Made by a program: the position numbers and the translations under genes. A stretch of 64,000 nucleotides of DNA from positions 48,592 to 112,591 of the forward strand of contig CATJIO010000107.1 in NCBI GenBank assembly GCA_949740725.1, given 5' to 3'. Positions 9,408-16,949 of this stretch are shown piece after piece. Positions within the stretch are counted from its first letter, which is position 1, and every line of letters begins with the position of its first letter. The DNA is from an uncultured Lachnospiraceae bacterium (lineage in GTDB: Bacteria > Bacillota > Clostridia > Lachnospirales > Lachnospiraceae). The notes under the pieces are model-generated. The model did not search any database. It was not told the DNA's origin and was given only the letters and a program-made list of their open reading frames with translations.

Positions 9408-9423
9408 AGTCTTACCCCTCCTT

Positions 9424-10134
9424 TTATGTATTCTCGCCATTAATATAGTATCCAATATGCTGTTTCATCTGAAGATATCCCTCTTCCCCGATCACGATCT
9501 TCCCCTTCTTTATCTGAATGAAATCTTCTTCTTTCAGCCTTTTAATGTTACGGTTTAACGTTTTCACTGAAAAGCCAATTTCCTCGGATAGCTGCTCCCT
9601 GCTCTGCTTTAACTCCAGCAGCTTTTTCGGAGGCTGCTTTTGCTCATATTTCCGGATCAAATGCATCATCAGACGTTCTCTGCCCTCAATGAAAAGATAT
9701 TTCCGCGCGTCTGCTGTCTGTTCGATTAGCCTGCGCATGTTTTCCTGGGTTCGAAGGTATAATGCTTCCACATCATTCTGAAGCCATTCCATGTAGTAGA
9801 CCACCGGAATCACCGCTACCCGGCATCTGCTTACCGTCACCACGCTAATCCGGTAATTGGTAAGCCCCGCAAAATACTCAATTTCTCCAAAAAAGTCCCC
9901 AGGGCTATAATCTTTAAAGAAATAGGGGCGCTCCTTCATGGGCCACTCGATCCCGGTAACCCTGCCGGATAAAATGATATAAATATTGCTACATCTCTCC
10001 CCTGCTTCGATCAAGGTTTCCTCCTCCCCCACCTCTATCACCCTCATATAATACTTCACTTCTTCTGTACAATTTTGAAATAATCGTTCCATGTATGCCT
10101 GCATTTTAGGCGGCAGCTCTTGAAATATCTCCAT
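9424..10134 (-). CDS. Crp/Fnr family transcriptional regulator
   Basis: The protein has 236 residues with an N-terminal cyclic-nucleotide-binding-type beta-roll (residues about 15-130, with GDFFGEIEYFAG), a dimerisation helix, and a C-terminal winged helix (residues about 165-225, SREQLSEEIGFSVKTLNRNIKRL). There is no FNR-type cysteine cluster. As first gene of the operon it probably senses a small metabolite and controls its own xdh operon. The ribosome site AGAGGT precedes the ATG. Confidence 0.88.
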   Translation of the reverse strand: MEIFQELPPKMQAYMERLFQNCTEEVKYYMRVIEVGEEETLIEAGERCSNIYIILSGRVTGIEWPMKERPYFFKDYSPGDFFGEIEYFAGLTNYRISVVTVSRCRVAVIPVVYYMEWLQNDVEALYLRTQENMRRLIEQTADARKYLFIEGRERLMMHLIRKYEQKQPPKKLLELKQSREQLSEEIGFSVKTLNRNIKRLKEEDFIQIKKGKIVIGEEGYLQMKQHIGYYINGENT

Positions 10135-10163
10135 GACCTTACCTCTTTACCTACTGTATGTTT

Positions 10164-10204
10164 ATTATAGCGAATGACTGGACGGAATAAAAAGGACGAA
10201 TGAC
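10164..10204 (-). promoter_or_regulatory. Promoter region of the crp-xdh operon with direct repeats
   Basis: A consensus -10 box TATAAT on the minus strand (10164-10169) lies about 30 bases before the crp-type ATG. No good -35 box is present 17 bases upstream, which suggests activator dependence. The octamer CGAATGAC is repeated directly at 10171-10178 and 10197-10204, 26 bases apart, over the -35 area. It may be the binding site of the regulator. Confidence 0.5.
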
Positions 10205-10297
10205 CTAAATTCTTAATATTATTCAAATATGGCAAATTTAACAATTCTGTCTTTCTTTTCTACTATAGTATACCACACCTTTGTGCATATTGCCCAC

Positions 10298-10339
10298 AAA
10301 AAAATACTGCTCACCGCTATTTTAAGCCATGAGCAGTAT
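10298..10339 (-). terminator. Rho-independent terminator after the cupin gene
   Basis: A 10-bp stem (ATACTGCTCA / TGAGCAGTAT) is followed on the minus strand by seven T residues, the classic terminator layout. It ends the cupin transcript and isolates the crp-xdh promoter. Confidence 0.85.
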
Positions 10340-10366
10340 CGTTTATCCTGCTGATCTGTTCGCTTG

Positions 10367-10455
10367 TCATACGATTTTCATGTGGATCTCCCGTCCTTTG
10401 ACCTCAACTGCCAAAGCCCCATCCCTGGTAAATTTCTTGAAAACCGTAGCAGCGC
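10367..10455 (-). other. Possible coding remnant downstream of the cupin gene
   Basis: Between the cupin stop and the terminator, a different frame reads a plausible tail (GLSAATVFKKFTRDG ... REIHMKIV, then stop). It has no start codon or ribosome site of its own. It could be the lost end of an older, longer gene or chance. I cannot name a family. Confidence 0.25.
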
Positions 10456-10812
10456 TTAATCCTGGGCAACTGCATCATCCATGGTATAGCCTTCGAGAGA
10501 ATTCTCCCTTACCTGAATACATGCAAAACGGATCCCTGAATCCTCTGCCGCAAAAAAGCGTCTGTTCCCTGCCGGAGAAATACGTATCCAATCACCTGCC
10601 TTAAGCTCTACCTCCTCTCCATCAATTATCGCCTTCCCCTTTCCCTCCAGCACCACATATATCTCCTCATTATGCTTATGGGAATGAGTAAAGGGTACGC
10701 TTGCACCTGCCAGCAGATAATTTACACTGACTTCTGCTCCAGTTAAAGATAGTTTGTCGTGAAGTTCTGTTCTTCCATCCTCCGTCACATTAACCTTGCT
10801 ATAATTCGCCAT
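10456..10812 (-). CDS. Small cupin-domain protein
   Basis: The start at 10812 (MANYSKVNVTEDG) is chosen from the GGAGG ribosome site. The 118-residue single cupin barrel has motif 1 with metal-ligand histidines (HSHKHNEEIYVVLEGKG) and motif 2 (GDWIRISPAGNRRFF). Such proteins bind a metal and either sense or convert small molecules; the substrate cannot be predicted. It has its own strong promoter flanked by inverted repeats and a strong terminator, so it is regulated as a single gene. Confidence 0.85.
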   Translation of the reverse strand: MANYSKVNVTEDGRTELHDKLSLTGAEVSVNYLLAGASVPFTHSHKHNEEIYVVLEGKGKAIIDGEEVELKAGDWIRISPAGNRRFFAAEDSGIRFACIQVRENSLEGYTMDDAVAQD

Positions 10813-10831
10813 ATGTTTTACCTCCAAAATT

Positions 10832-10898
10832 TTATTGTAACTTTTATTGATACAACTATCGTACCATCCTTTTGTTGTAATGTCAATAGTTACAATAA
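10832..10898 (-). promoter_or_regulatory. Cupin promoter flanked by TTGTAAC/GTTACAA repeats
   Basis: On the minus strand TTGACA (10881-10886) and TACGAT (10858-10863) are 17 bases apart. An 11-bp perfect inverted repeat (TTATTGTAACT at 10832-10842, AGTTACAATAA at 10888-10898) brackets the promoter, and further TTGTA/TACAA half-sites lie inside. The layout suggests a dimeric repressor binding on both sides of the promoter. The adjacent MerR-type regulator is one candidate, though the 17-bp spacer is not the MerR-type 19 bp. Confidence 0.6.
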
Positions 10899-10911
10899 GA
10901 TTTTGTCCCTG

Positions 10912-11730
10912 CTATTTTTTCCTTACCGGAAAGCAGATCTCTGTCACCAGCTCCTCCGGATTATCCGTCTGCCCTGGGCTCACATGGTAGATGCAAAAAG
11001 ACTTTCCATCGAAATCATATCCGTTAGCAACCACCCAATTTGCCACCGCCGCATTTACCTTTGTTATCTGGTCATAGCTTCCTTTATATGTGGCGGATGC
11101 AATCTGGATTGGCGGCACCATTTTAAATTTTACATGTTCCGTATCCTGATACTTTCCTAATACTGTGCTCTGGATTTCCACCTCCGGGTCATGCTCTTTA
11201 AATCCTTCATCATGAAAAACCGCCATCCCATAGTTAGGAACCGCATACTGCACATGTTGTGGTTCCAATTCCCTGTGCAGGATCTCCCATAACATCCCCT
11301 CGCAGTGATAAGCGGGAATTACCTGACGTACACTCGCCACATAGCGCTCCGGTACTGTTTTTAATGTTACATTATAATCCATAAGGTTACCATCCTTTCT
11401 GAACCATTCCAATGTACTGTCAAGGAGCTTCTGCTTCTGCTGTATCTCCACCGCTTCCTTTTCCAGTTCCTTCCGCTTCAAAAGCAGGAACTGCTCCATT
11501 TCCTGTACGTCCTCATACTTGACCAGTATATCCTTTATTACAGAAAGCCCAAATCCCAGGTTCTTTAATGCCTGTATCCTCTCTGCCAGCGGGAGCTGGG
11601 ATTCACGGTAATATCGGTATCCGGTAAAATTGTCCACGTATTCCGGATGGAGGATTCCTATCTCATCATAATGTCGCAGCATGCGTATGCTGATTCTTGA
11701 CAGCTTTGAAAAATCTCCTATTTTTAACAT
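10912..11730 (-). CDS. MerR family regulator with GyrI-like effector domain
   Basis: The 272-residue protein starts with a MerR winged helix (residues 1-70, IGDFSKLSRISIRMLRHYDEIG), has a dimerising coiled coil (about 75-115), and ends in a GyrI/SOUL-type ligand-binding domain (about 120-270). This is the BmrR/BltR-like layout that senses hydrophobic cations and activates efflux or detoxification genes. GAGG precedes the ATG. No efflux gene is adjacent; the nearest candidate target is the downstream cupin gene. Confidence 0.88.
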   Translation of the reverse strand: MLKIGDFSKLSRISIRMLRHYDEIGILHPEYVDNFTGYRYYRESQLPLAERIQALKNLGFGLSVIKDILVKYEDVQEMEQFLLLKRKELEKEAVEIQQKQKLLDSTLEWFRKDGNLMDYNVTLKTVPERYVASVRQVIPAYHCEGMLWEILHRELEPQHVQYAVPNYGMAVFHDEGFKEHDPEVEIQSTVLGKYQDTEHVKFKMVPPIQIASATYKGSYDQITKVNAAVANWVVANGYDFDGKSFCIYHVSPGQTDNPEELVTEICFPVRKK

Positions 11731-11774
11731 GATTCCTACCTCACATATATGTGTATTTCTGAGCTCAATTTTAC

Positions 11775-11803
11775 TCTATAATATACCATAGTGTGAGAGT
11801 CAA
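11775..11803 (-). promoter_or_regulatory. Promoter of the MerR-type gene
   Basis: The minus strand shows TTGACT (11798-11803) and TATAGA (11775-11780) with a 17-base spacer, about 45 bases before the start codon. Confidence 0.5.
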
Positions 11804-11889
11804 GCCTCAAATTTTTGTCCTGAACCTACCAGCGCCTTTAGACTCTGGCTAAGGACTTTTCTTCCCGCAATTTTAACGAAACCTCCTGC

Positions 11890-12220
11890 TCATCTGCTAT
11901 CTTCTAAAATCCCTTCGTTTATATCTAAATTATCCCGCATCCTCGTAATCATACAATGTACGGTCTTGCATCTAACAAAGCAGCCAACCGTCTATAAGGT
12001 CCATCAATTACATAATGATAATTTTCAAATTTGATGCTTCTCTCTTTTTTATCTTGACAAACCATTTTTATAAATTATATCCCCTAAGTTTTCAGATTCA
12101 TTCCAAGGCGTATCTATGATTAAATTATAATTACGATAATCTAAATTATCTATCTGATAAATCTCTTTAAACCTTACATCCTCCAACATATTCATATCTT
12201 TTTTCTGAAATTGACAACCA
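11890..12220 (-). pseudogene. Frameshifted remnant with a ParB-like segment
   Basis: Three consecutive minus-strand frames join into one sensible protein if two single-base shifts are repaired. The first segment starts near MNMLEDVRFKEIY. The second contains HYVIDGPYRRLAALLDA, which resembles the ParB/sulfiredoxin nuclease core. The last reads MITRMRDNLDINEGILEDS to a stop at 11890. The shift after IIYK falls in an A5 run. The protein is short for a ParB family member, so it is a fragment, and the assignment is tentative. Beyond it, 11804-11889 holds nothing I recognise. Confidence 0.4.
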
Positions 12221-12258
12221 GATAACTAACATCTATAATATATTTATTACATTCGTAA
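12211..12258 (+). promoter_or_regulatory. Promoter and BlaI-type operator of blaI
   Basis: Perfect consensus boxes TTGACA (12211-12216) and TATAAT (12234-12239) are spaced by 17 bases. The dyad TTACATTCGTAA (12247-12258) covers the predicted transcript start and precedes the AAGGAGG ribosome site. A matching dyad, TTACATCAGTAA, sits on the -10 box of the penicillin-binding-protein remnant. The dyad is therefore the probable BlaI site. Confidence 0.7.
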
Positions 12259-12277
12259 GATTTAAGGAGGGTTCGAA

Positions 12278-12664
12278 ATGAGCGATTTGCCACAGATTTC
12301 TGAAGCTGAATTTGAAGTTATGAAAATTGTATGGAAACATGCGCCGATCAGTACCAATGAAATCACGGATAAATTATTACAGACCACAAGCTGGAGCCCG
12401 AAAACGATACAGACTTTAATCAAACGTCTTGTGACCAAAGGCGCTCTGACTTATGAAAAACAAAGCCGGGTGTTTGTTTACACCCCAGTGGTGAAAGAAC
12501 GCGAATACATTGGCCAGGAAAGCGACTCTTTTCTGGAACGATACTATGACGGGGATATCACTGCCATGCTGTCTGCATATATAGAAAATGACAAACTGTC
12601 CGAAACAGAAATAGACACCCTCCGCTCCCTTCTTTCCAAAAGGTCAAAAAAAGGAGACAACTAA
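12278..12664 (+). CDS. blaI: BlaI/MecI/CopY family repressor
   Basis: The 128-residue protein has the family's full length and winged helix (residues about 5-70: ISEAEFEVMKIVWKHAP, SPKTIQTLIKRLV) and a C-terminal dimerisation helix. In the family it represses resistance genes and its own operon until a BlaR1-type protease causes its cleavage. The gene is intact with an AAGGAGG ribosome site, but its partner sensor directly downstream is broken, so the repressor may now be locked on. CopY-like copper sensing is unlikely because no cysteine pair is seen at the C-terminus. Confidence 0.9.
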   Translation: MSDLPQISEAEFEVMKIVWKHAPISTNEITDKLLQTTSWSPKTIQTLIKRLVTKGALTYEKQSRVFVYTPVVKEREYIGQESDSFLERYYDGDITAMLSAYIENDKLSETEIDTLRSLLSKRSKKGDN

Positions 12665-12665
12665 C

Positions 12666-13400
12666 GTGTCTAATTTTATGATACGCTTTTTCATATGCAA
12701 TCTGTTTGTCGGCGGTATCATCGGAATTCTTTTGATAGCCAAGCGGATATTCAACAACAGCCTTTCCAGCCGGATGCAGTATAATCTGTGATTCCTGCTG
12801 CTTATGTTGTTGATCGTTCCCTTTATACCGTTCCGTCTTATCGGATTTTTGCAAATCTTCTTGTGGCTCAGATACTTAAGAAGTTCTCCCGCATCCGGCA
12901 TTGGATCCACTATGAGAGAAGCCGCGGGGACCAATCCAACGGGAAATGCAAACTGGATAAATGGCTTTGCCCTTTCGGTAAATAGTGAGACTCCATCCAT
13001 TGTCGGATACATATTATTGTGGGTATGGATTGTCGGTATTCTTGCAATGATTATATTGGTAAGCAAATCCGCTCTCCATCTACGCGGTTTGGAAAAATCT
13101 GCACTTCCCCTTCAGAACAAGGAAGCCCGCAGACTATATAATCATTGTTTAGAAGAAATAGAAATCCACAGAGATATTCCTGTTTACAGCACTGCATTTT
13201 TGAAACCCCCGGTTATTGTGGGCCTTTTGAAATCATGTATTTATTTACCGATTCATCGGATCTCTGATTATAACGAATCCAACATGCGGTATATACTGTT
13301 GCACGAACTGCAGCATTACAAGCACCACGATGCTATCGGAAATTTCTTAATGAACCTCGCCGGAGTGGTATACTGGTTCAATCGTCTTCTGATTTATCCA
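12666..13400 (+). pseudogene. blaR1: BlaR1/MecR1-type M56 metallopeptidase sensor, nonsense-mutated and truncated
   Basis: A GTG start one base after the blaI stop, with GGAG upstream, opens a frame with a first membrane helix (FFICNLFVGGIIGILLIA). The frame hits TGA at 12789, where a tryptophan codon would fit, then continues in the same frame through more membrane segments to the M56 zinc motif (HELQHYKHHDA). Homology stops near VVYWFNRLL. The rest of the protease domain and the whole extracellular penicillin-sensor domain are missing, replaced by sequence belonging to the opposing minus-strand gene. It cannot signal as it stands. Confidence 0.8.
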
Positions 13401-14063
13401 ATTTGCAGTGTTCAAAACAGCAATCATAGGAGGCAGATGCATATCGTCATCATATTCTCCATTCGCATTGCCATCTATCCAAACAGTCATATCATTACTA
13501 CTGTCTGTGTCATAATCAATGAGATACGTTTTTCTCTCTCCAACCTCATTTTTTCCATATATGGATGCATAAATACTTTGAATCGTTCCGTTCCCATCAA
13601 ATGACACCTGAAATTTATTTGCAATATAAAGTTCCTCTGGCAGTTCCAACACTTCATCTAAATCCATCAGAACCCCTTCTACACCATCCTCAAAAATATT
13701 ATTATGTTTCAATTCTACCTCTTTTTTGCGCATCCACTCATCAAGTTCCCAAGACAGTGCCCCATGATATGGAATTGCAGAATAAACGATACGTCCACCA
13801 AAGAATAAAGTTGCTGCTATAAGGAGTATCATTTCCATATAGAAAAATTTCTTATTTTGATTATCTCTTAAATCAACTTTTTGATTATACCTTCTCGAAA
13901 TCAGCCAGAGAACCAATGTGCCAACCAATCCTATTATACCTAACACCAACACCGGTATATGGCTTCTCAAGCTACCATATTGGCATAGATGCCAGAGTTG
14001 ATACAAATTAGATATATAGAATAATAAGCTTACTTTTCCCGTAATTTTATAAATATATTTCAT
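13347..14063 (-). CDS. Membrane protein of unknown function, 3' end fused to antisense blaR1
   Basis: The 238-residue product has membrane segments near residues 38-60 and 75-95, followed by an exposed acidic domain (DTDSSNDMTVWIDGNANGEYDDD). AAAAGGAAAT precedes the ATG. After about residue 220 (IAVLNTAN) the frame runs into the antisense strand of the blaR1 remnant, so the last 15 or so residues are probably not native and the gene is likely truncated. It follows the DUF6070-like lipoprotein by 77 bases and may share its transcript. Family not recognised. Confidence 0.55.
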   Translation of the reverse strand: MKYIYKITGKVSLLFYISNLYQLWHLCQYGSLRSHIPVLVLGIIGLVGTLVLWLISRRYNQKVDLRDNQNKKFFYMEMILLIAATLFFGGRIVYSAIPYHGALSWELDEWMRKKEVELKHNNIFEDGVEGVLMDLDEVLELPEELYIANKFQVSFDGNGTIQSIYASIYGKNEVGERKTYLIDYDTDSSNDMTVWIDGNANGEYDDDMHLPPMIAVLNTANWINQKTIEPVYHSGEVH

Positions 14064-14140
14064 ATAAATTTCCTTTTCTCATATCTGTAAAAATATCATA
14101 AAACACCAGTATTATCAAATCAAACTTTTTAAACTTACAA

Positions 14141-15409
14141 TTACTCCTCACGAACCCGGTATTGGTAGCCTGGTATATCTGTGATCCCATCATTCAGGAT
14201 TTCATTCCCTAAATACTGAAAACTGCCATCCTCTGCAAGCCGCACTGTAAGTTCATGGGTTATGACTGCATCATCGCAAATAACCATATCACATACTGCC
14301 TCTACTGTTAATGTCACTGTCCCATCACCATTTTCTTTAATATCAGTAACCTCCGGCAAAGAAGTTCCGAAGAACGTAGGAGCATAATTGAAGCACCCAA
14401 GTCTCGCCCAAAAGTAGGTCTGATTTTCCTCATCAAACGCTGCGTACTCCCGTATTTGCTCCACTGTTATGGGCAGATACTCCATAATCAAACTTTCAAA
14501 TTCCTCCTTGGGAATTCCATCTGGATAATCCCCTGAATTGAACTTATCTCCATATTTCATTGCATATAAATATTCATACATCCCATTGAAGTCTAATTCT
14601 TCCATATGATCCGCGTCCCAATTCGAACATAAAATGTTATTGCCCTGATAGCCAAGACCTCTCACGCATCTTTCTGACATTTCACGCTGTTCTTCTGTCA
14701 TTGGCTTTACTCTGATTAGGCTGCTTCCGTCCATGATTTCACTGACCTCTGGCGGCTCCGGCACACATAACTCATAGCAGAACCATCCCTTATCTGTATA
14801 TTCCCACTCTTTTATTCTGTTGTAGGATATATAGGACATTCCTGACTTACCCTTCTCATTCCATACACTTCTTGCACTTACAACATACATGTCTGTACTA
14901 TCAAAAATGAATTTCATTCTACCTATGCCACCATCATCATGTATCTCGTAAATTACTACAGAATCGCTTTTCCCAGCCGTACAATCCTCAAGAAAAGAAT
15001 CCACACTTTCATAATTTCCCATATTTGAATAGGTTACCAATGTAGCAACCGGATATCCCGTTTTCATTAACTTTTTCTGCAGTTCAAGAATGGTCTCATC
15101 AGTTAAAACAACATTGGATGCAGTTCCTCTATCTGCCTCTTTGTAAATCTCATAAATATGTTCCATCATCGCTCTGCAGTCATTCTCAGCTTCCTTTTCT
15201 TCCTGTTCGTCCACCGGAAGTCCATAACCCTTTTCCCACTGTTCTGCAGCCTCCTCCTCGGCACTTTTTGTTTTCTCTGCGGAAGATACCTCTTCCGTAT
15301 CTTCCGCAAGAGATTCACTCACAATGCTATCTTCTTTTCCACAGGCACACAGGTCGCACCCAATCAGAAATACCATAATTAGTAGAATACTCTTTTTCTT
15401 TAATACCAT
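14141..15409 (-). CDS. DUF6070-like lipoprotein
   Basis: A 422-residue exported protein. A basic, hydrophobic leader ends in a lipobox (FLIGC, with CACG just after as an alternative), so it is probably tethered to the outer face of the membrane. An acidic linker rich in E and A follows, then a globular domain. Its C-terminal portion (GIPKEEFESLIMEYL, TVEQIREYAAFD) recurs in the upstream remnant, showing a tandem duplication. The ribosome site AAAGGGTGA precedes ATG. Function unknown; the family name is from memory of similar Lachnospiraceae proteins. Confidence 0.65.
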   Translation of the reverse strand: MVLKKKSILLIMVFLIGCDLCACGKEDSIVSESLAEDTEEVSSAEKTKSAEEEAAEQWEKGYGLPVDEQEEKEAENDCRAMMEHIYEIYKEADRGTASNVVLTDETILELQKKLMKTGYPVATLVTYSNMGNYESVDSFLEDCTAGKSDSVVIYEIHDDGGIGRMKFIFDSTDMYVVSARSVWNEKGKSGMSYISYNRIKEWEYTDKGWFCYELCVPEPPEVSEIMDGSSLIRVKPMTEEQREMSERCVRGLGYQGNNILCSNWDADHMEELDFNGMYEYLYAMKYGDKFNSGDYPDGIPKEEFESLIMEYLPITVEQIREYAAFDEENQTYFWARLGCFNYAPTFFGTSLPEVTDIKENGDGTVTLTVEAVCDMVICDDAVITHELTVRLAEDGSFQYLGNEILNDGITDIPGYQYRVREE

Positions 15410-15413
15410 AAAA

Positions 15414-15736
15414 TCACCCTTTCGTTCTTGCTACCTCTGGCAGTTCCAATTCTATTTTCTCTATAAAATTAGAAAAATACTTAAAAATTCCATTTTCAAA
15501 TGGCTGAACCACAACTGTATTCCAAAAAGCAAGATCAGAATGATAATCCGACCAAACTCCACCCACGATAAGTGTGAACGTTCATACCTACAATACTCTC
15601 TCAGCTGTTCTACCGATACCGAAAAATAAGTGGTCATCATCCTTTCAAATTCCTCTTTTGAAATCCGATAAACTTCACTGACTGCCAGGTTATCATCTGC
15701 AATATCGGGAGCATACTGATCATTTATTTTTGGATA
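15414..15736 (-). pseudogene. Fragment of a second DUF6070-like lipoprotein
   Basis: The frame downstream of the pbp junction reads YRISKEEFERMMTTYF and SVEQLREYC, matching the C-terminal part of the neighbouring 422-residue lipoprotein. After EFGRI the frame changes, and another segment reads DYHSDLAFWNTVVVQPF through to a natural-looking end (ELELPEVARTKG, stop at 15414), five bases before the next gene. This is the tail of a paralogue whose front was deleted and joined to the penicillin-binding-protein remnant. Confidence 0.65.
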
Positions 15737-16342
15737 GAGAATGTCATTCCGATGTGCTGCATATCCAGTTCCCTTAGAACCATTTACAACCTTCTTTGTT
15801 CCTTCCAATACACGGCTTACTGTCTCATTAGAAACGACACCCGAAATCTACCAATACTCAGCTGCTGCTTCATTCTGATATACCAAACAAGGCTTTATGA
15901 CATTTCCCTCATTACAGAAAGCAGAATAGATACATGCCATATGTAATAGATTCACCAAAACCTGCCCTTGATCGTAACCACAGTCTGCTAACTGTATTTC
16001 CGTTTCAATTCCCTCTGAATTAGAATACTGCGACTCTGACATCTTAATCTCAAATGGCAGTTCCTCATTTAAACCAAGTCCGGTCAAAGAGCTCTCCATC
16101 TCTTCTGAACCAATCTTTAATGCTGCCTTTGCGAAATAAATATTGTCAGAATATATCCAGCTCAATCCTACGTTCCCATAATATTCCATATATTCTCTTT
16201 TGTTTCCAACATTCCTGCCACACATACTGCAGAAATTACCGCAGCTATTCCCATAATAGCAATCACAATCCATAGGAGCCTGCTTCTTGTTTTCTTTCGC
16301 TTGTTTCTGCTTTTTCCTTTCTTTATATTGGCCTCCACTCAT
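15737..16342 (-). pseudogene. Penicillin-binding protein (transpeptidase) remnant
   Basis: From ATG at 16342 the frame encodes a basic start (MSGGQYKERKK). A membrane anchor (IVIAIMGIAAVISAVCVAGML) is reached only after a one-base shift at APM. About 400 residues are then missing, and the text resumes in the transpeptidase domain (SDNIYFAKAALKIG, MSESQYSNSEGIETEIQLADCGY). An in-frame TAG after AEYW is followed by VLEGTKKVVNGSKGTGYAAHR, the stretch normally just before the KTG motif. There the gene breaks off into the lipoprotein fragment. The SXXK serine region and KTG motif are gone, so no active enzyme is possible. Confidence 0.8.
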
Positions 16343-16549
16343 TTTGCTTTGCTGATATGGCAATAGAGAAGCATGGTTACCATGTAGAAGCACAAGCCTG
16401 ATTTTTTGTATTATCAATATTTCACTGATAGCAGTCACTTTTATGAATGCTTTGTCGTGATGCTTTCATGATTGTTGAAAACATTTGTTGTCAAGGTTCT
16501 GTTCTTAGCTACGAGCTTTTTTCGTAACAGTGTACGCTATATCTTTAAA

Positions 16550-16578
16550 ATATTACATCAGTAAGATTTGTATGTCAA
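16550..16578 (-). promoter_or_regulatory. Promoter of the pbp remnant with BlaI-type operator
   Basis: The minus strand carries TTGACA (16573-16578) and TAATAT (16550-16555) with a 17-base spacer. The dyad TTACTGATGTAA (16553-16564) overlaps the -10 box. With the flanking TAAGATTT, the site matches the blaI operator. The leader to the pbp start is about 200 bases, which may itself reflect rearrangement. Confidence 0.65.
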
Positions 16579-16949
16579 GTTATCTTTATATAAAAAGGCC
16601 CCTACTGGGAAGTATCATATATTTCTGTAAAAGTGATACCTTTTAGCAAAAGCTTGTTATTCAGCAGAGTTTTAATCTTACTGCTACGATAATCAAATAG
16701 TTCACTCATAAGGCTGCAAAACACATATCCATTTTTGCTCTAAATCAGCAGAAACCTTTGATTTTACGAGGGCACTGAAAAGGGGCAGTCGGAAAATAAC
16801 GATTTAGGCCTCTGATAGGTAAAAAAGCAGTCCTTTAGAAATTCAGGTTCTTTCAATACTATGGATTTTTACTGGACTATTTCCTTCTTTGTAATAGTAT
16901 CTATTTTAGGGCGCAAAACCCCCTTGATTGGATTTTGAGGAGTGCTCCT
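16579..16949. other. Non-coding stretch between pbp promoter and IS remnant
   Basis: This AT-rich stretch has stops in all frames and no recognisable gene, RNA or strong hairpin. It is probably decayed flanking DNA of the insertion-sequence remnant. Confidence 0.4.
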
